Shown here: positions 1 through 13,962 of the stretch, in pieces
Numbering within the stretch: position 1 is the stretch's first letter
How the letters are laid out: every line of letters starts with the position of its first letter
NCBI GenBank assembly: GCA_001600455.1
Contig: BCKC01000002.1
Location: 1,240,001 to 1,304,000, forward strand
DNA length: 64,000 nt
Direction: 5' to 3'
DNA from: Endocalyx cinctus
Taxonomy: Eukaryota > Ascomycota > Sordariomycetes > Amphisphaeriales > Apiosporaceae
Translations under genes and position numbers: made by a program
The notes under the pieces: model-generated
What the model was told of the DNA's origin: nothing
Databases searched by the model: none
What the model saw: only the letters and a program-made list of their open reading frames with translations

Positions 1-555
1 AAGTGAGGCTATGTAAACCAGCCTGAATTAAGGTATAAATCAAATAGACAGATAGATAATATTCTAATCGCTGGATATTATCAACGTAACATAGGTTCAA
101 TAGACCCCTAGGCTAGATCTGTATCGGAATCGGATTGCACCCATATAGCAACTGAATATCAATTGAGGATACTGCCCCCACCTAGAGTTCTAACGATTAT
201 TTTTGGCATTTTATAGGAAGTATATACGCCGTAAGTCTGCCATGTTATTCATTCGCATGTATAACACACCAGTGGCCTTCTTATTTGATCAGTCTACGAG
301 GAGATGAAGAGACGGTATAAGTCAACAAGGGCTGACCAAGTGAGAATCAACAAGTGCTTATCAAGCCTGAGAGTTCATATATTATAACTCTAGTATCTAT
401 TCTCTCCGGTCCCCTTTTACCTATATATATATTGTTACATTAATTATACATATGTCATATTTCTACAAGACATCTTCGCAATGCAACTAGCTGGATTATT
501 CTCATCGATTCTCAAGAACCCAATTCACTCCTCATGTTTATCATTTTATTCTAGA
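1..555. other. Gene-free stretch downstream of TrpRS
   Basis: AT-rich sequence with no convincing coding segment on either strand. It is the 3' flank of the minus-strand TrpRS gene. Whatever gene lies to the left of the window does not visibly enter it. Confidence 0.6.
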
Positions 556-2150
556 TCATGATTTTAGAACATAAGGTTTCGAAAAACCCACAGCGTCTCG
601 AACGAGCCTCATCGTCTCCTCCGCGTTCTCGCGCGCCATCTCCGCGCCCGCGGCCTCGATTTCGGCCAGATACTTACGCGCTTTCGGGTGCTTCATCTGG
701 GCGTACTTTTCGCGAACGGGCTCGAGCTCTTCTTCGAGGGCCGCGACGACGGCTTCCTTCAGCTCCTTGATATGAACGCCCTCGAAATCCTCCACGATCT
801 CGGCCAGCGTCTTCGGGTCTTTCCCCCCCTCGGGAGCCTCTTTTTGACACTGGCATAAAATCTCCAACAGGTTCGCTATCCCCGGCCGATCGTGGGGATC
901 GTACGATACCGAGGTATCGCTGTCCGTCAGCGCCCCGCCGATGCACTTTCGGATATCCTGCGGCGACGAGGTGACGAGGATACGGGACCAGGCCGAGGGG
1001 TCCGATTTGGACATCTTCTTCCGCGGGTTCTTGAGGGACATGACGCGGGGGGCGTTTGCTGTCGGTGGTGGTGATGAGGAGGTTAGGAGGAGATTGAAGG
1101 ATGGTATATTATTATGAGTGGATAAGATAGAACTAAAAAGAAAGGAAAAGAATGAGAAGATCTAGAAAAAAATTCACTTACTAATTAAGGTTTCGGGAGG
1201 AACCAATAGACCCGGTACGTGGTAATTGTGGTTGAAGTTCGAAACGCATTCCCTAGCGAACTCGAGATGTTGCTGCTGGTCGCTGCCCACGGGAACGTGT
1301 GTTGCTCGGTGCACTAATATATCGGCCGCCTGAAGCACGGGGTACGAAAACAAGCCCAGCTTGAGCTTGGCGCCGGCCGTCTCGTCGAGCGCACTACTTT
1401 CTTCCCCCATCCCAAGCTTACTCTATACAGTTGTGGCGGTCGAATGGTTAGTTAAATGACATACACGCGGGGTAATTTCTCGGTCTTCGCCTCCCCTTCA
1501 CCCCCCTCACTCCCGTAAAAGATATACATTTACGTAAAAAGGAAAAGAAAAATAAAATAACGAACCTTCCACTGCGTCATCCTCCCCAAATACCCCATCG
1601 AAGCCGTGCAGCTCAAGATCCACATAAGCTCGGCATGCTGGGGCACGGAAGACTGGTAGAACAAGACGGACTTGGCCGGGTCGAGCCCGACGGCGACCAT
1701 GGTCGCGAGGGTCTCCTGACGCAGGATACGCAGGGCCTCGGGGTCCTGGGGCATGGTGATAGCGTGGAGGTCCACGACGGAGAAGAGCAGCTTATCGCCC
1801 TCCCCGGGGACGACGGCGTCCTGCAGCTTCTTCCACTGCCTCAGGGCGCCGAGGTAGTTCCCGAGGTGAGGTACCCCCGTGGGCTGGATGCCGGAGAAGA
1901 TGACGGCGGCGGCGTTTCCGGCGCGTTTGGGCGGCGGCGGGAGTTCATCGTTGATTTTCCTGTGCGAGGTGACGGTGGTGCTGGTATCCGTGCCGTAGTT
2001 ACGCCGCTTCCCTGTTCTGGCCGCTGTTGTTGTTATAATAGGGGGTTGTGTGTATGACGGTGTTGCGACGGTTACGGCCCTTCGTCGCTGTTGTCGCGCG
2101 CATGCAGCGACTAGAGGCCTACAGCGTGGGCAAAGAAATGTGCCCACCAT
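556..2150 (-). CDS. MSW1: Mitochondrial tryptophanyl-tRNA synthetase
   Basis: Three-exon gene, complement(join(556..1058,1182..1422,1566..2150)), 442 aa. It charges tRNA-Trp for mitochondrial translation. The class I HIGH-type signature is [12 protein letters not shown] in exon 1, and the KMSKS loop is [10 protein letters not shown] at the start of exon 3. The Trp-binding part carries [13 protein letters not shown] in exon 2. Introns have donors GTTCGT and GTAAGT and close in frame (phases 0 and 1). The start ATG at 2150 opens a roughly 70-residue Arg/Ala/Thr-rich leader ([19 protein letters not shown]) that fits a mitochondrial presequence. The length matches bacterial-type TrpRS plus presequence, and the protein is bacterial-like rather than the cytosolic form. 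The next gene, uS10m, lies on the same strand and also serves mitochondrial translation. Confidence 0.93.
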
Positions 2151-2603
2151 TTATTTATATTCTCTTTCCAATTTTGCCCTAAAGGATTAGATCCTTTACT
2201 TCTTGAAATTATTTCTATATGTAGAGAATTGTTGATGAGTTAAAGCTGATTTCGTTTATAAGTCAAGAGTTCACTAAATTGGGTGAGAAAAAAAAAAAAA
2301 AAAAAAAGAACGAAAGCTGTGACCAATCAAAATGAACGTATTTTTTTTAATGAGAATTATACTGAGATAGTGCCCCATTCCACGTTAAAACAACGTAAAT
2401 TCAACATAATCATCCAGAAAAGTCTTTGATACTGCTCATTTATTTTATTTTATTTTTTACTTTTTAAGTTCTAATTTTCAATTGAAATGATATACAAGAC
2501 CTACTCGGTCTGTTATACTAATAAAGTACATTATCTTTACCATTGTACATTTATCTGGTGGTTGTGATTGGGGGTTGTGGTGGAATATGAATGTTATCGT
2601 CTT
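2151..2603. other. Spacer between MSW1 and RSM10
   Basis: AT-rich promoter/terminator spacer between two minus-strand genes. It contains a run of about 20 A at 2287-2308 and further A/T runs. No coding segment is seen. Confidence 0.6.
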
Positions 2604-4083
2604 TTATGGCGTAATTCTAAACCTCTCACTTTCCAGTAATTCCTTAACCTTTTCAACCGTACCGATGCTTTTATCTCTTCCTAAGTGCTTCTTCATATCC
2701 TCTTTTACTCGTTTCTCCAAATCTTCCATCTGAGAATCGTTATTCTTGCCAACATCTGGTATCAAGATATTAGTTTCAGATTTATATGTATCCGATTGGA
2801 TAGGCAATAATATAATGAGTAAATATATATATATATATATATTGTTCTGTAAACTTACCAAGCGCGCTGAATTCCCATATGTTAGCCTTCATACCGATAC
2901 CGTAGTAAGCGTGCTTCTGCAAGAACGCGAGCCAGATCTGCACCGTCTCCGCGTGCCCGTCTCGAATCTGGATCAGTCGTCTACGCGTGATTCGCTCGAA
3001 GTTTTCCTGCGACTTCTTGAAGATGAAGTGCGACCTCGGCACCGTCCATCTCTCCGTGATCTTCGGTAGGGGCACGGGCCCGAATGCGGGAAGGTTGAGG
3101 AAGTAGGCCGCCCTCAGCGCGAAGTCGCAGAAGAATTCGAGGTTCGGTATGCTGTAGGATCGCAGTTGCAGGTCGCACGACGGCACGCCGTGCTCGGCTT
3201 CTCGGCGCAATGGCTGGAGGTAGAGAGCCTGTACCGCTCGAGGTAATCGGGGTTTGTTCTCTTCGGGGACTTCGTTTCTGTCAAATATGTGAGCACTACT
3301 GGTTATGCGAACATTACCTATTGTCATCAAGCCATTAAAATAACATACACAAGCTGAGGTGGCGCGGACTCTTTAGAGTCCTTAGGCTGCTCAGGATCCT
3401 GAGTTTGCTCTACAGGCTGCTGAGGAGTTTGAGACAGTTCTACAGGTTTCTGGGGAGCTTGAGATTCTTCTGCAGGCTTCTGGGGAGCTTGTGATTCTTG
3501 AACAGGCTGCCGGGGGGCTTGAGATTGTTCGACAGGCTTCTGAGGAGCCTGAGGCTGTTCTACAGGCTTCTTAGGCGCTTGGGACTCTTCAGCAGATTGT
3601 TTATGGGCTTGAGATTGTTCTACAGGCTTCTGGGGAGCTTGAGATTCTTGAACAGGCTGCTGAGGGGCTTGAGATTGTTCAACAGGCTTCTGGGGAGCTT
3701 GAGATTGTTCGACAGGCTTCTGAGGAGCCTGAGACTCTTCAACAGATTGCTTGGGGGCCTGAGGCTGTTCTATAGGTTGTTTAGGTACCTGAGACTGTAC
3801 TTCTGGCTTGGGTTCGATTCTATGCCATTGTTAGCAATTCGTCCTCGGATACTGCTTGTCCCTTATCATTATTTTTTATTAAAATTATAGCGTACAATGA
3901 TGATTTCGAACGTATGTTTATGCGACTGGCTAAAACGTTTCGAGGTGGTTGAACCTATTGAGATTATTAGCTATTTGTAACTCAACTTGGATTATGACAA
4001 GAAAGCGAATTGCGTTGATGTAGACTAACCAATGGTCGCGACAATACATGCCGTATCGGCCGCATAACACTTCGACTAGACAT
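2604..4083 (-). CDS. RSM10: Mitochondrial ribosomal protein uS10m (Rsm10) with 10-residue repeat expansion
   Basis: Proposed join complement(2604..2755,2859..3277,3349..3806,4030..4083), 360 aa. The S10 domain lies in exon 3: LPKITERWTVPRSHFIFKKS followed by QENFERITRRRLIQIRDGH and then a segment ending GIGMKANIWEFSAL, as in fungal mitochondrial S10 of the small subunit. Exon 1 encodes 18 residues, MSSRSVMRPIRHVLSRPL, a good Arg-rich presequence. Exon 2 is almost entirely a 10-residue tandem repeat (consensus PQKPVEQSQA, about 14 copies), so the mature protein would begin with a roughly 150-residue Q/P/E-rich arm. The exon 1/2 junction is the weakest part. Donor GTTAGT joins in frame only to the AG at 3807-3808; the earlier TAG 13 nt upstream leads to a stop. 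The last intron contains a (TA)n microsatellite. The gene is divergent from CSN5. Confidence 0.85.
2822..2841. repeat. (TA)n microsatellite in RSM10 intron 3
   Basis: About ten TA units lie inside the 103-nt last intron of the uS10m gene. Length variation here would change the intron but not the protein. Confidence 0.85.
3391..3810 (-). repeat. 14 x 30-bp coding tandem repeat in RSM10
   Basis: Fourteen consecutive units of exactly 30 bp, each encoding one 10-residue unit (consensus PQKPVEQSQA, variants with QESQA, EESQA, KQS). Unit boundaries stay in register throughout with no indel, so the reading frame is kept. Central units are most alike and edge units (3391, 3781) most diverged, as expected for an array growing by slippage or unequal exchange. 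A further degenerate unit may lie at 3361-3390. Confidence 0.95.
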
Positions 4084-4506
4084 TTCGTCGTCGCGATTAC
4101 CGCCCTTGTCTTACCAGAGCTGATCACGTATGTTTAAAGAAGCGCCAGGCTGGATTTGCACTTGAGGTTTATTAGAATCACTGAATTGAATTTAGATGAC
4201 TATGCTTTATCGATAAGATGCTCTTATATTTATAGGCAATATATGTATAAACACGGTTATATTCTTCTTATGAAAGTATAGATAAGCGATAGGCTTTACG
4301 CTAGCTAAAGCTCCCACTATTTTCGAGCTCCTCCCCCACTTGCCCTTTGGATGTTCCTATTATGCCAGTTTAACTTCACCCCACATCAAATGCTGTGTTA
4401 CTGACGATTCAACTTGAAGTCAATGAGGAGAGGAACCAGGCTCTCGATTTCAGCAATATCTCAGTATTTATTGAACCTACCGAGATAGCCAACCAATTTT
4501 TCCAAG
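4084..4506. promoter_or_regulatory. Divergent promoter region RSM10 / CSN5
   Basis: A 423-bp space between the proposed start of RSM10 (minus) and the start of CSN5 (plus). It must contain both promoters. I see no TATA box or known factor site that I can support. A pyrimidine-rich patch (CTCCTCCCCCACTTGCCC) lies at 4327-4344. Confidence 0.55.
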
Positions 4507-5694
4507 ATGGAAGTAGCAATGAAATCGTGGGGTAAGTACCAACCAATCCCATCATCACTCTCCTACAAGTCAATCACAAACGACGAGTGGAAAAGTATCG
4601 TCAAGTCCTAACAAGTACAAAACCATTACCAAACAGAACTCGACAACGACATCAAGTTAGTCGATCCCACCCGCGATGCATTATACAACTATGACCAACA
4701 GCGAGAGCGAGAAGCCAACGACGCAAAGCCATGGAGGAAGGACCCACACTACTTCAAGCACGTGCGAGTAAGCGCAGTGGCTCTGATCAAGATGGTCATG
4801 CACGCCCGGTCCGGAGGCTCGATCGAGATCATGGGAGTCATGCAAGGGTATACGGACGGGGACACGATCGTCGTGACGGACGCCGTGGGCTTACCGGTAG
4901 AGGGAACCGAGACTCGCGTCAACGCCCAAGAGGACGCCAACGAATACCTAGTCGAGCACCTTCGGCTGTCGCGAGAGCAGGGAAGCCGTCAAGAGAACGT
5001 TGTCGGATGGTACCACAGCCACCCGGGCTACGGGTGCTGGCTTAGCGGCATCGACGTCTCCACGGAGCAGATGCAGCAGCAGTTCAACGACCCTTTCGTC
5101 GCCGTCGTCATCGACCCGGACCGCACCATCAGCGCCGGACGGGTCGAGATCGGCGCCTTCCGAACCTTTCCCGAAGACTATAAGAACAGCGGCGGCGGCG
5201 ACGGCGGCAGCTCTTCGTTGGCCAACCAGAAGTCGTCGTCGGATCAGCAGGCGGTGCCGCTGGCCAAGGCGGAAGACTTCGGCGCCCACGCGAGCAAGTA
5301 CTACTCCCTCGAGGTCTCGCACTTCAAGTCGACGCTCGACTCGTCCCTGCTGGCGCTGCTGTGGAACAAGTACTGGGTCCAGACGATCTCGCAGAGCCCG
5401 CTCCTGACGAACCGGGATTACGGAAACAAGCAGATGCTCGACCTCGGTTCCAAGATCCGCGACGTCACCTCCAGCACGCAGCGCACCACGCGCGCCGGCG
5501 CTCCCGGCGCCGGAGTCACCGGAGGTAGCATGGCCCCCGGCCAGAAAGCCTCGGAAGGCGAGCTGACGAAGCTGGCGCAGACGAGCAATTACATCGTCAT
5601 GCAGGAGAAGCAGGGTCTCATGGCTGGAGAGATTAAGGCTAAGATATTTAACGGTCTGGGCGGCGCTACAACTACCGCCTCGATGTCGACGTGA
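4507..5694 (+). CDS. CSN5: COP9 signalosome subunit 5 (JAMM deneddylase)
   Basis: join(4507..4531,4637..5694), 360 aa. This is the catalytic subunit of the COP9 signalosome and removes Nedd8 from cullins. The MPN+/JAMM zinc site is complete: Glu72 in EIMGVMQG, then His135, His137, Ser145 and Asp148 in [14 protein letters not shown]. The N-terminal helix region reads [20 protein letters not shown], as in CSN5 of other species. Exon 1 is a micro-exon of 25 nt giving eight codons plus one base; the donor GTAAGT and the acceptor CAG at 4634-4636 restore the frame. The C-terminus has a low-complexity Gly/Ser/Thr segment (about residues 305-325) before a final helix. Length is normal for fungi. It is divergent from RSM10 and convergent with the mitochondrial GluRS gene. 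Confidence 0.95.
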
Positions 5695-6174
5695 TTTGCG
5701 GGTGTGAAAAAAAAGAAGGGAAGGAAATCAGAATATACCTGCAAAAAATAGAGTTTGTCGTTAGATCATCTCATGTTTGGGTTGGTTGCCGATTCACGGT
5801 CGTCGAACGTAGCCTAAGAAGACACAATAGGGTTTATAAGATTCACGAAGAAGCATGAAGAAGCATTTAAATGGCGTTTCGGTGGTCCAGGCGGATGTTG
5901 GGAGGAGGAGTCATATGGGTTTCATTCGGTATGATAATGATGATACAGAGATTTTTTCCTTTACCATGACATAAAGACCAAAAGAATTAAGGGGTATGCA
6001 GCATAGTTTTTGTACATGCCAAGCGATTTTTTACCAAAAAAAAATGATACAATTTATACACATACTCTTTTCCCCTTTTTTCTTCTTCTACATATTATGA
6101 CGACGCATTTATTTTCTTCACTTAGACCGCGCTACCATCGGCCTCCCCCCCCCCCCCCCCCTGTTCATTCACTG
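5695..6174. other. Convergent 3' spacer CSN5 / MSE1
   Basis: Both flanking genes end here, so this should hold their 3' UTRs. It contains an uninterrupted C run of about 18 bases at 6144-6161. No coding segment is seen. Confidence 0.6.
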
Positions 6175-9623
<3,449 letters not shown>

Positions 9624-11101
9624 ATGTCAGGAAACGAAGATATTGAATTGTATGGTGAGTATCAATTTTTATCCTCCCTCCATTTTGCGCTATCTAGATT
9701 TCAAGATTTCAAATTTCTGACCTGCCCCTCTTAGAGCTCCTGGGCGTTGATAAGAACGCGAGTGCAAATGATATCAAGAAAGCCTACCGGAAGGTAAGGA
9801 ACTCCCTCGCTGTTCTCCCGACTTCCTTTCCGATCGCATTTGACTTCTATATACCAAAATACTAATAATTACCAGTTGGCGCTCCAACATCATCCCGACA
9901 AAGTTCCCGAAGCGCAGCGAGAAGAGTCCGAAGCTAAGTTCAAGAGCGTAACACAAGCTTACGAAATTCTCCGGGACGACGATAAGCGAGCTCAATATGA
10001 CCGATTCGGCATGGCTGCCTTCGACCCGAGCCGGGGAGGTGGCATGGGCGGCATGGGCGAGGCTGATATCAATGACGTGCTCCAACAAATGTTCGGTATG
10101 GGCATGGGCGGTGGTCCTGGAGGACGACGAAAACCTCGGCGTGGTCCCGACGAAGAATCCAAATACACCGTCTCCTTAGAAGATCTGTACAAGGGCAAGA
10201 CCGTTAAATTCGCCGCCAACAAGAAAGTCGTTTGTGGCACTTGTCACGGAACTGGCGCTAAGGAAAAGGTAAAACCCCAACAGTGCGACCGTTGTAAAGG
10301 AAACGGTCTCGTCGAGGTTTACCGCCAGGTCGGTCCCGGTCTAGTCGCTCGCGATACGGCTCCCTGCGATAGATGCGAGGGGTCCGGAAACTACTACAAG
10401 GAGAAAGATCGCTGCAAGAAATGCAAGGGTAAGCGAACCGTTACCGAGACTAAGCCTCTGGAGATATACATTCCTCGCGGATCGTACCAGGGCGACCATA
10501 TCGTTCTAGAAGGCGAGGCAGACCAGAACCCCGATCAGGTACCAGGTGACCTTGTTTGGACCTTAGTCGAAGAGCCTCACGAAGTTTTCAACCGTATCGG
10601 TAACGACCTCTCGGCTCCCATTGAGATTACTCTTGCCGAGGCTCTATGCGGCTTCTCGCGCGTGGTATTGAAACATCTAGACGGCCGAGGTATTCATATC
10701 TCGCACTCCAGAGGTAAAATCCTACGACCCGGTCAGGTGCTTAAAGTGGAAGGGGAGGGTATGCCTCAAAAGCGCGGCGACGTCAAGGGTGACCTCTACC
10801 TCGTTGTTCACATCAACTTCCCCGAGGATGGTTGGATCAGCGATGATGCTGCGTACGAATCACTTCAGAAACTTCTCCCGGTCCCCGCGCCCGAGATTAC
10901 GGCGGAGGAAGTAGACGAGGTTGAGTATGAAGATGATGTCGATATCGAAGAGGTACGTGTCATTTCCTGATGATCAATATGTGAATTTACTGCTAACCAG
11001 ATCAACTATAGATGGGTGCCAATTCTGGAGACCCAAGATTCCAAGATGGCTGGGAGGATGATGATGATGCTGGCGGAGCCGCTCAGTGCGCGCAGCAGTA
11101 A
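9624..11101 (+). CDS. YDJ1: Type I DnaJ/Hsp40 co-chaperone, farnesylated (Ydj1/Mas5 family)
   Basis: join(9624..9654,9735..9793,9876..10952,11012..11101), 418 aa. It is a cytosolic co-chaperone of Hsp70 (Ssa) that delivers clients and stimulates ATP hydrolysis. The J domain is at residues 6-70 with the HPD motif at 36-38. A Gly/Met-rich linker follows, then four zinc-binding repeats CGTCHGTG, CDRCKGNG, CDRCEGSG and CKKCKGKR. Client-binding domains contain PRGSYQGDHIVLEGE and GEGMPQKRGDVKGDLYL. The protein ends in CAQQ, a CaaX box suitable for farnesylation as in yeast Ydj1. That tail depends on the last 90-nt exon, joined through an intron with a GCTAAC branch point. Exons 1 and 2 are short (31 and 59 nt). 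Confidence 0.96.
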
Positions 11102-12810
11102 TGAGTTATGAGTTAATTACAAAAAAAGTACTTTATATGATCTCCCTTAGGACAAGAAAGGATAGAAAAGGCCAAAATGAGGTTTACTCGAGAAGGATTT
11201 ACTGGCTACAAGTCTTCATAGATTCGGGTACCGGTATCATCGGGCCCAGCTCTACTTGGAAAATGCTAGACCGCATAGATAAGTAGATAGATGGATAAGA
11301 ATGTGTAAATTATCCAACCGCTTACATGAAAGAATCACTCCTCCCTCTCACTACTCATTCATTAGATTTGATTGATTAGATTGATTAGATGATGGTACAT
11401 GTTGATCCGCGTAGGGTACGTGAACCCTTCAATCACTAGCATACTTCAGGTGAAAGCGCCACCTATTCGCAAATAGGAGTAAACCTTTGGCGAGGTAACG
11501 GATCACATTAGACAACCCATCTCAACATACTCACCAAAAACACAGCGTCCTTCTATTTACAGAGACTAGAAGCTTAAATAAAGATCTCAACTTAATCGCA
11601 GCCTGTTGTTACTTATGGTACCCTGGTCTCCTTAAGACTAAGTATAATATTGGATTTCCGTTCTCGACTTTCTGGCTACCGTGTCTAGGCCTTATCGTCT
11701 AAAAAATACCAAAAAAGAGGCTGGAGGTTCCGTCATTGGTGAGTAACAACCTTGTTTGTTGGTCCATGTGTGAAACTATGTATATAGTAGCCAACTTAAA
11801 GACCCGTGAGTGTATACAAATATCAAAATAATCTGCCATTCGGATGATTCTGTGAATAAGCTCTCGACGAATTGTGGTACCGTAGCTTGCTCCGTATGAG
11901 TCTAAATAATATGCCACTGTCCATATGTACATCCATCCCTGCCGAAGCTGCTCTAAAAACCCATTTGTTGTTATATGACTGAATATCATTAACCTCAGCG
12001 TGTGCCCCTATATATTTATCATCGTACGCAGTATACTCGCATGATGACCTCAACTCCCGACTTCTCTGGTCTTAACTCTTGAAACAGCATGCAGGACGAA
12101 ATCCTACCTTTTCTTTCCTGCTCTGTACTGTCTTAGTGCTACATTCGACGTCCTTCCCACGCGTTCGTGACCGGGAAACAAGCGTCCAAGCAACAACATC
12201 TTCAAAGTTCAGTAATTAAGGTTCGCGAGAGTAGTTAAACTCATTTAAGCGCCGTCGTCCTATCGCCAGTGTAGGTTCTTTTTTTGTCTATCGATCTCTA
12301 TGTGTAGTTAAGGTTTTCATGCGCTGCGCAACCACACTCTGAAGCCTCGTCAAAAGAGGTTCTCATTGAATCTAAGCTACACGCGCTATAACTCGATTCT
12401 AGTCAACGGTGCTTCACATTTGATGATCTGGCCTAATTATTCATCGTATCTTAGTACCCCCTTCAAGGTATAAAGACATCGTCCTCGCCCTCTTGGAGTT
12501 AATTTAGAGTCTTCCTCTCTATAATCCTGAGATTTCCCAACTTACCTACGCTATCTTGAAAATATACACCGAAGACCAGAACAGCTACCACACTACAGCG
12601 GCACTGATTATTATCTACACAAAACTCTTTACATATTATAACTACTTTAATACTTCTTAAAAAGTCTGCCGTTACAAAAACATCACTCTTCGAGTATCTC
12701 AAGACCAAAAATCAAACCTGTTATCTCCTACGATTCGACAGCAGAAGGTCCAGGACAAAACTTCACTCTTACCACAATATAACAAACAAAATCTTTCTAC
12801 CGATATCACA
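11102..12810. other. 1.7-kb intergenic stretch
   Basis: AT-rich with only small open frames of random character on either strand. It contains the 3' UTR of YDJ1 and, near 12700-12810, the A/C-rich 5' leader of the next gene. No RNA gene or known repeat is seen apart from short GATTGATTAGATTGATTAGAT repetition at 11364-11390. Confidence 0.5.
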
Positions 12811-13962
12811 ATGATGTCCCTAAAACCAACCGTACTGGCCTCTAAGGCAACCAAAAAATTCAGCTCATCATCGCCGTTTACATCACCGTCATCTCACTCT
12901 ACCACTATCTCTATCGTTACGGCCAGCTACGCCAAGAGCTATCAGATGCAAACCAAAACCATTTACGGTCCTACCATACCATCCCCTCACCTACCCGAGG
13001 AGGGCATCTACGTCATCTACAAGAACAAGGCCGTCCAAGTCTCAGCCTCGCCCTGCGAGCGACGAGCCTGCGCTATTAAGCAAGTCTGCCACTGCAGCGA
13101 CTCGACTACTCATTTCACAAGCCACTATTCCCGAGTCCACCAGCCAATGCGCAAAGTCAACAGCAACAATCACATAATTCACGACGACCAAAAAGCAGCG
13201 CTTAACTGGTACCGTCTCCAAGATATCACGGAGTGGACGCGAAAACTAGGCCTCTACTTCCTAGCCGTCCCCCGCCCCCTCACCGCCTCGGCTCGAACCA
13301 TCGCGGCGGGGCGAAACTCATTCTTCTACGATTCCGACCTCGAAGACGACTACTTCAGGGACGGGTCCTCTCTCGCTAGATTCTACCGTCAGCGACGCTT
13401 CTCGAGACCTCCTATCCTCGTCGCTCGGACCCGGGATATCGCCGACGTCATGAACGCCGTCGGGGATTCCTGGCGGGACTGCATCGCGAGCGGCGGGTAC
13501 GAACTCGATCAACGAGTCGTCGCCCTTTCGGACACCGAGGAGGAGGAGGAAAAAGGGGAGAATTTCGGCGCCGACTCCTCCCTCTCCCTGTCCATTTCTA
13601 TCACCATGTCGGAGTGGGACGACCTCGACGTCCCCGTCGTACCCAACCCGATACCAACCACGAAAAAACCGAATCAGGACGATGATTTCGATATGCTCGA
13701 CGACCTTATCGAAGAAGAGTTTCCCAAATTTTTGAAAAAGGGGAAGAAATTATTACCATCACCGTCGTCATCATCGTCGTCGTCACCTCACGAAGACGAA
13801 GGGTACGAATCTTCCTCTCGCAGCGACGAGGAAGACGAAGCGCCCGCGTCTAAAACTTCTACCGTCGTCAGGGTTTCGAAACACCGACCGGTCCCCGTCA
13901 TCATCCCGCCGAAGAACTTGAAAATCGCTCGCCCTCTACGCGAGATCATGTGTTGGGCCTAG
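12811..13962 (+). CDS. Unrecognised acidic protein, 383 aa
   Basis: Single open frame with GC-rich coding composition and good start context (CACAATGATG; the second ATG is also possible). I do not recognise a family. The N-terminal 50 residues are Ser/Thr/Lys-rich. Residues about 60-100 have a cluster of cysteines (SPCERRACAIKQVCHCSD) that could bind metal or form disulfides. A folded-looking middle part (about 130-230) contains LNWYRLQDITEWTRKLGLYF. The C-terminal third is disordered and strongly acidic (EEEEEKGEN, LIEEEF, DEEDEAPAS) with a run of serines. No signal peptide or membrane span is seen. It may be lineage-restricted. Confidence that it is a gene rests on length and codon composition. 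Confidence 0.7.
   Translation: MMSLKPTVLASKATKKFSSSSPFTSPSSHSTTISIVTASYAKSYQMQTKTIYGPTIPSPHLPEEGIYVIYKNKAVQVSASPCERRACAIKQVCHCSDSTTHFTSHYSRVHQPMRKVNSNNHIIHDDQKAALNWYRLQDITEWTRKLGLYFLAVPRPLTASARTIAAGRNSFFYDSDLEDDYFRDGSSLARFYRQRRFSRPPILVARTRDIADVMNAVGDSWRDCIASGGYELDQRVVALSDTEEEEEKGENFGADSSLSLSISITMSEWDDLDVPVVPNPIPTTKKPNQDDDFDMLDDLIEEEFPKFLKKGKKLLPSPSSSSSSSPHEDEGYESSSRSDEEDEAPASKTSTVVRVSKHRPVPVIIPPKNLKIARPLREIMCWA

Noticed and set aside
3391..3810. Regularly spaced 30-bp repeats as a CRISPR array
   Set aside because: Units are directly adjacent without unique spacers, drift in sequence, and encode protein in frame; the genome is eukaryotic.
3810..3822. GGGTTCGATTC resembling a tRNA B box
   Set aside because: No A box or acceptor stem can be folded around it; it is coding/intron sequence of RSM10.
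3498..3890. A 130-codon plus-strand frame of LRLF.RLL.. repeats opposite RSM10
   Set aside because: It is the mirror of the 30-bp coding repeat; absence of stops follows from the repeat period. The minus strand carries the S10 protein.
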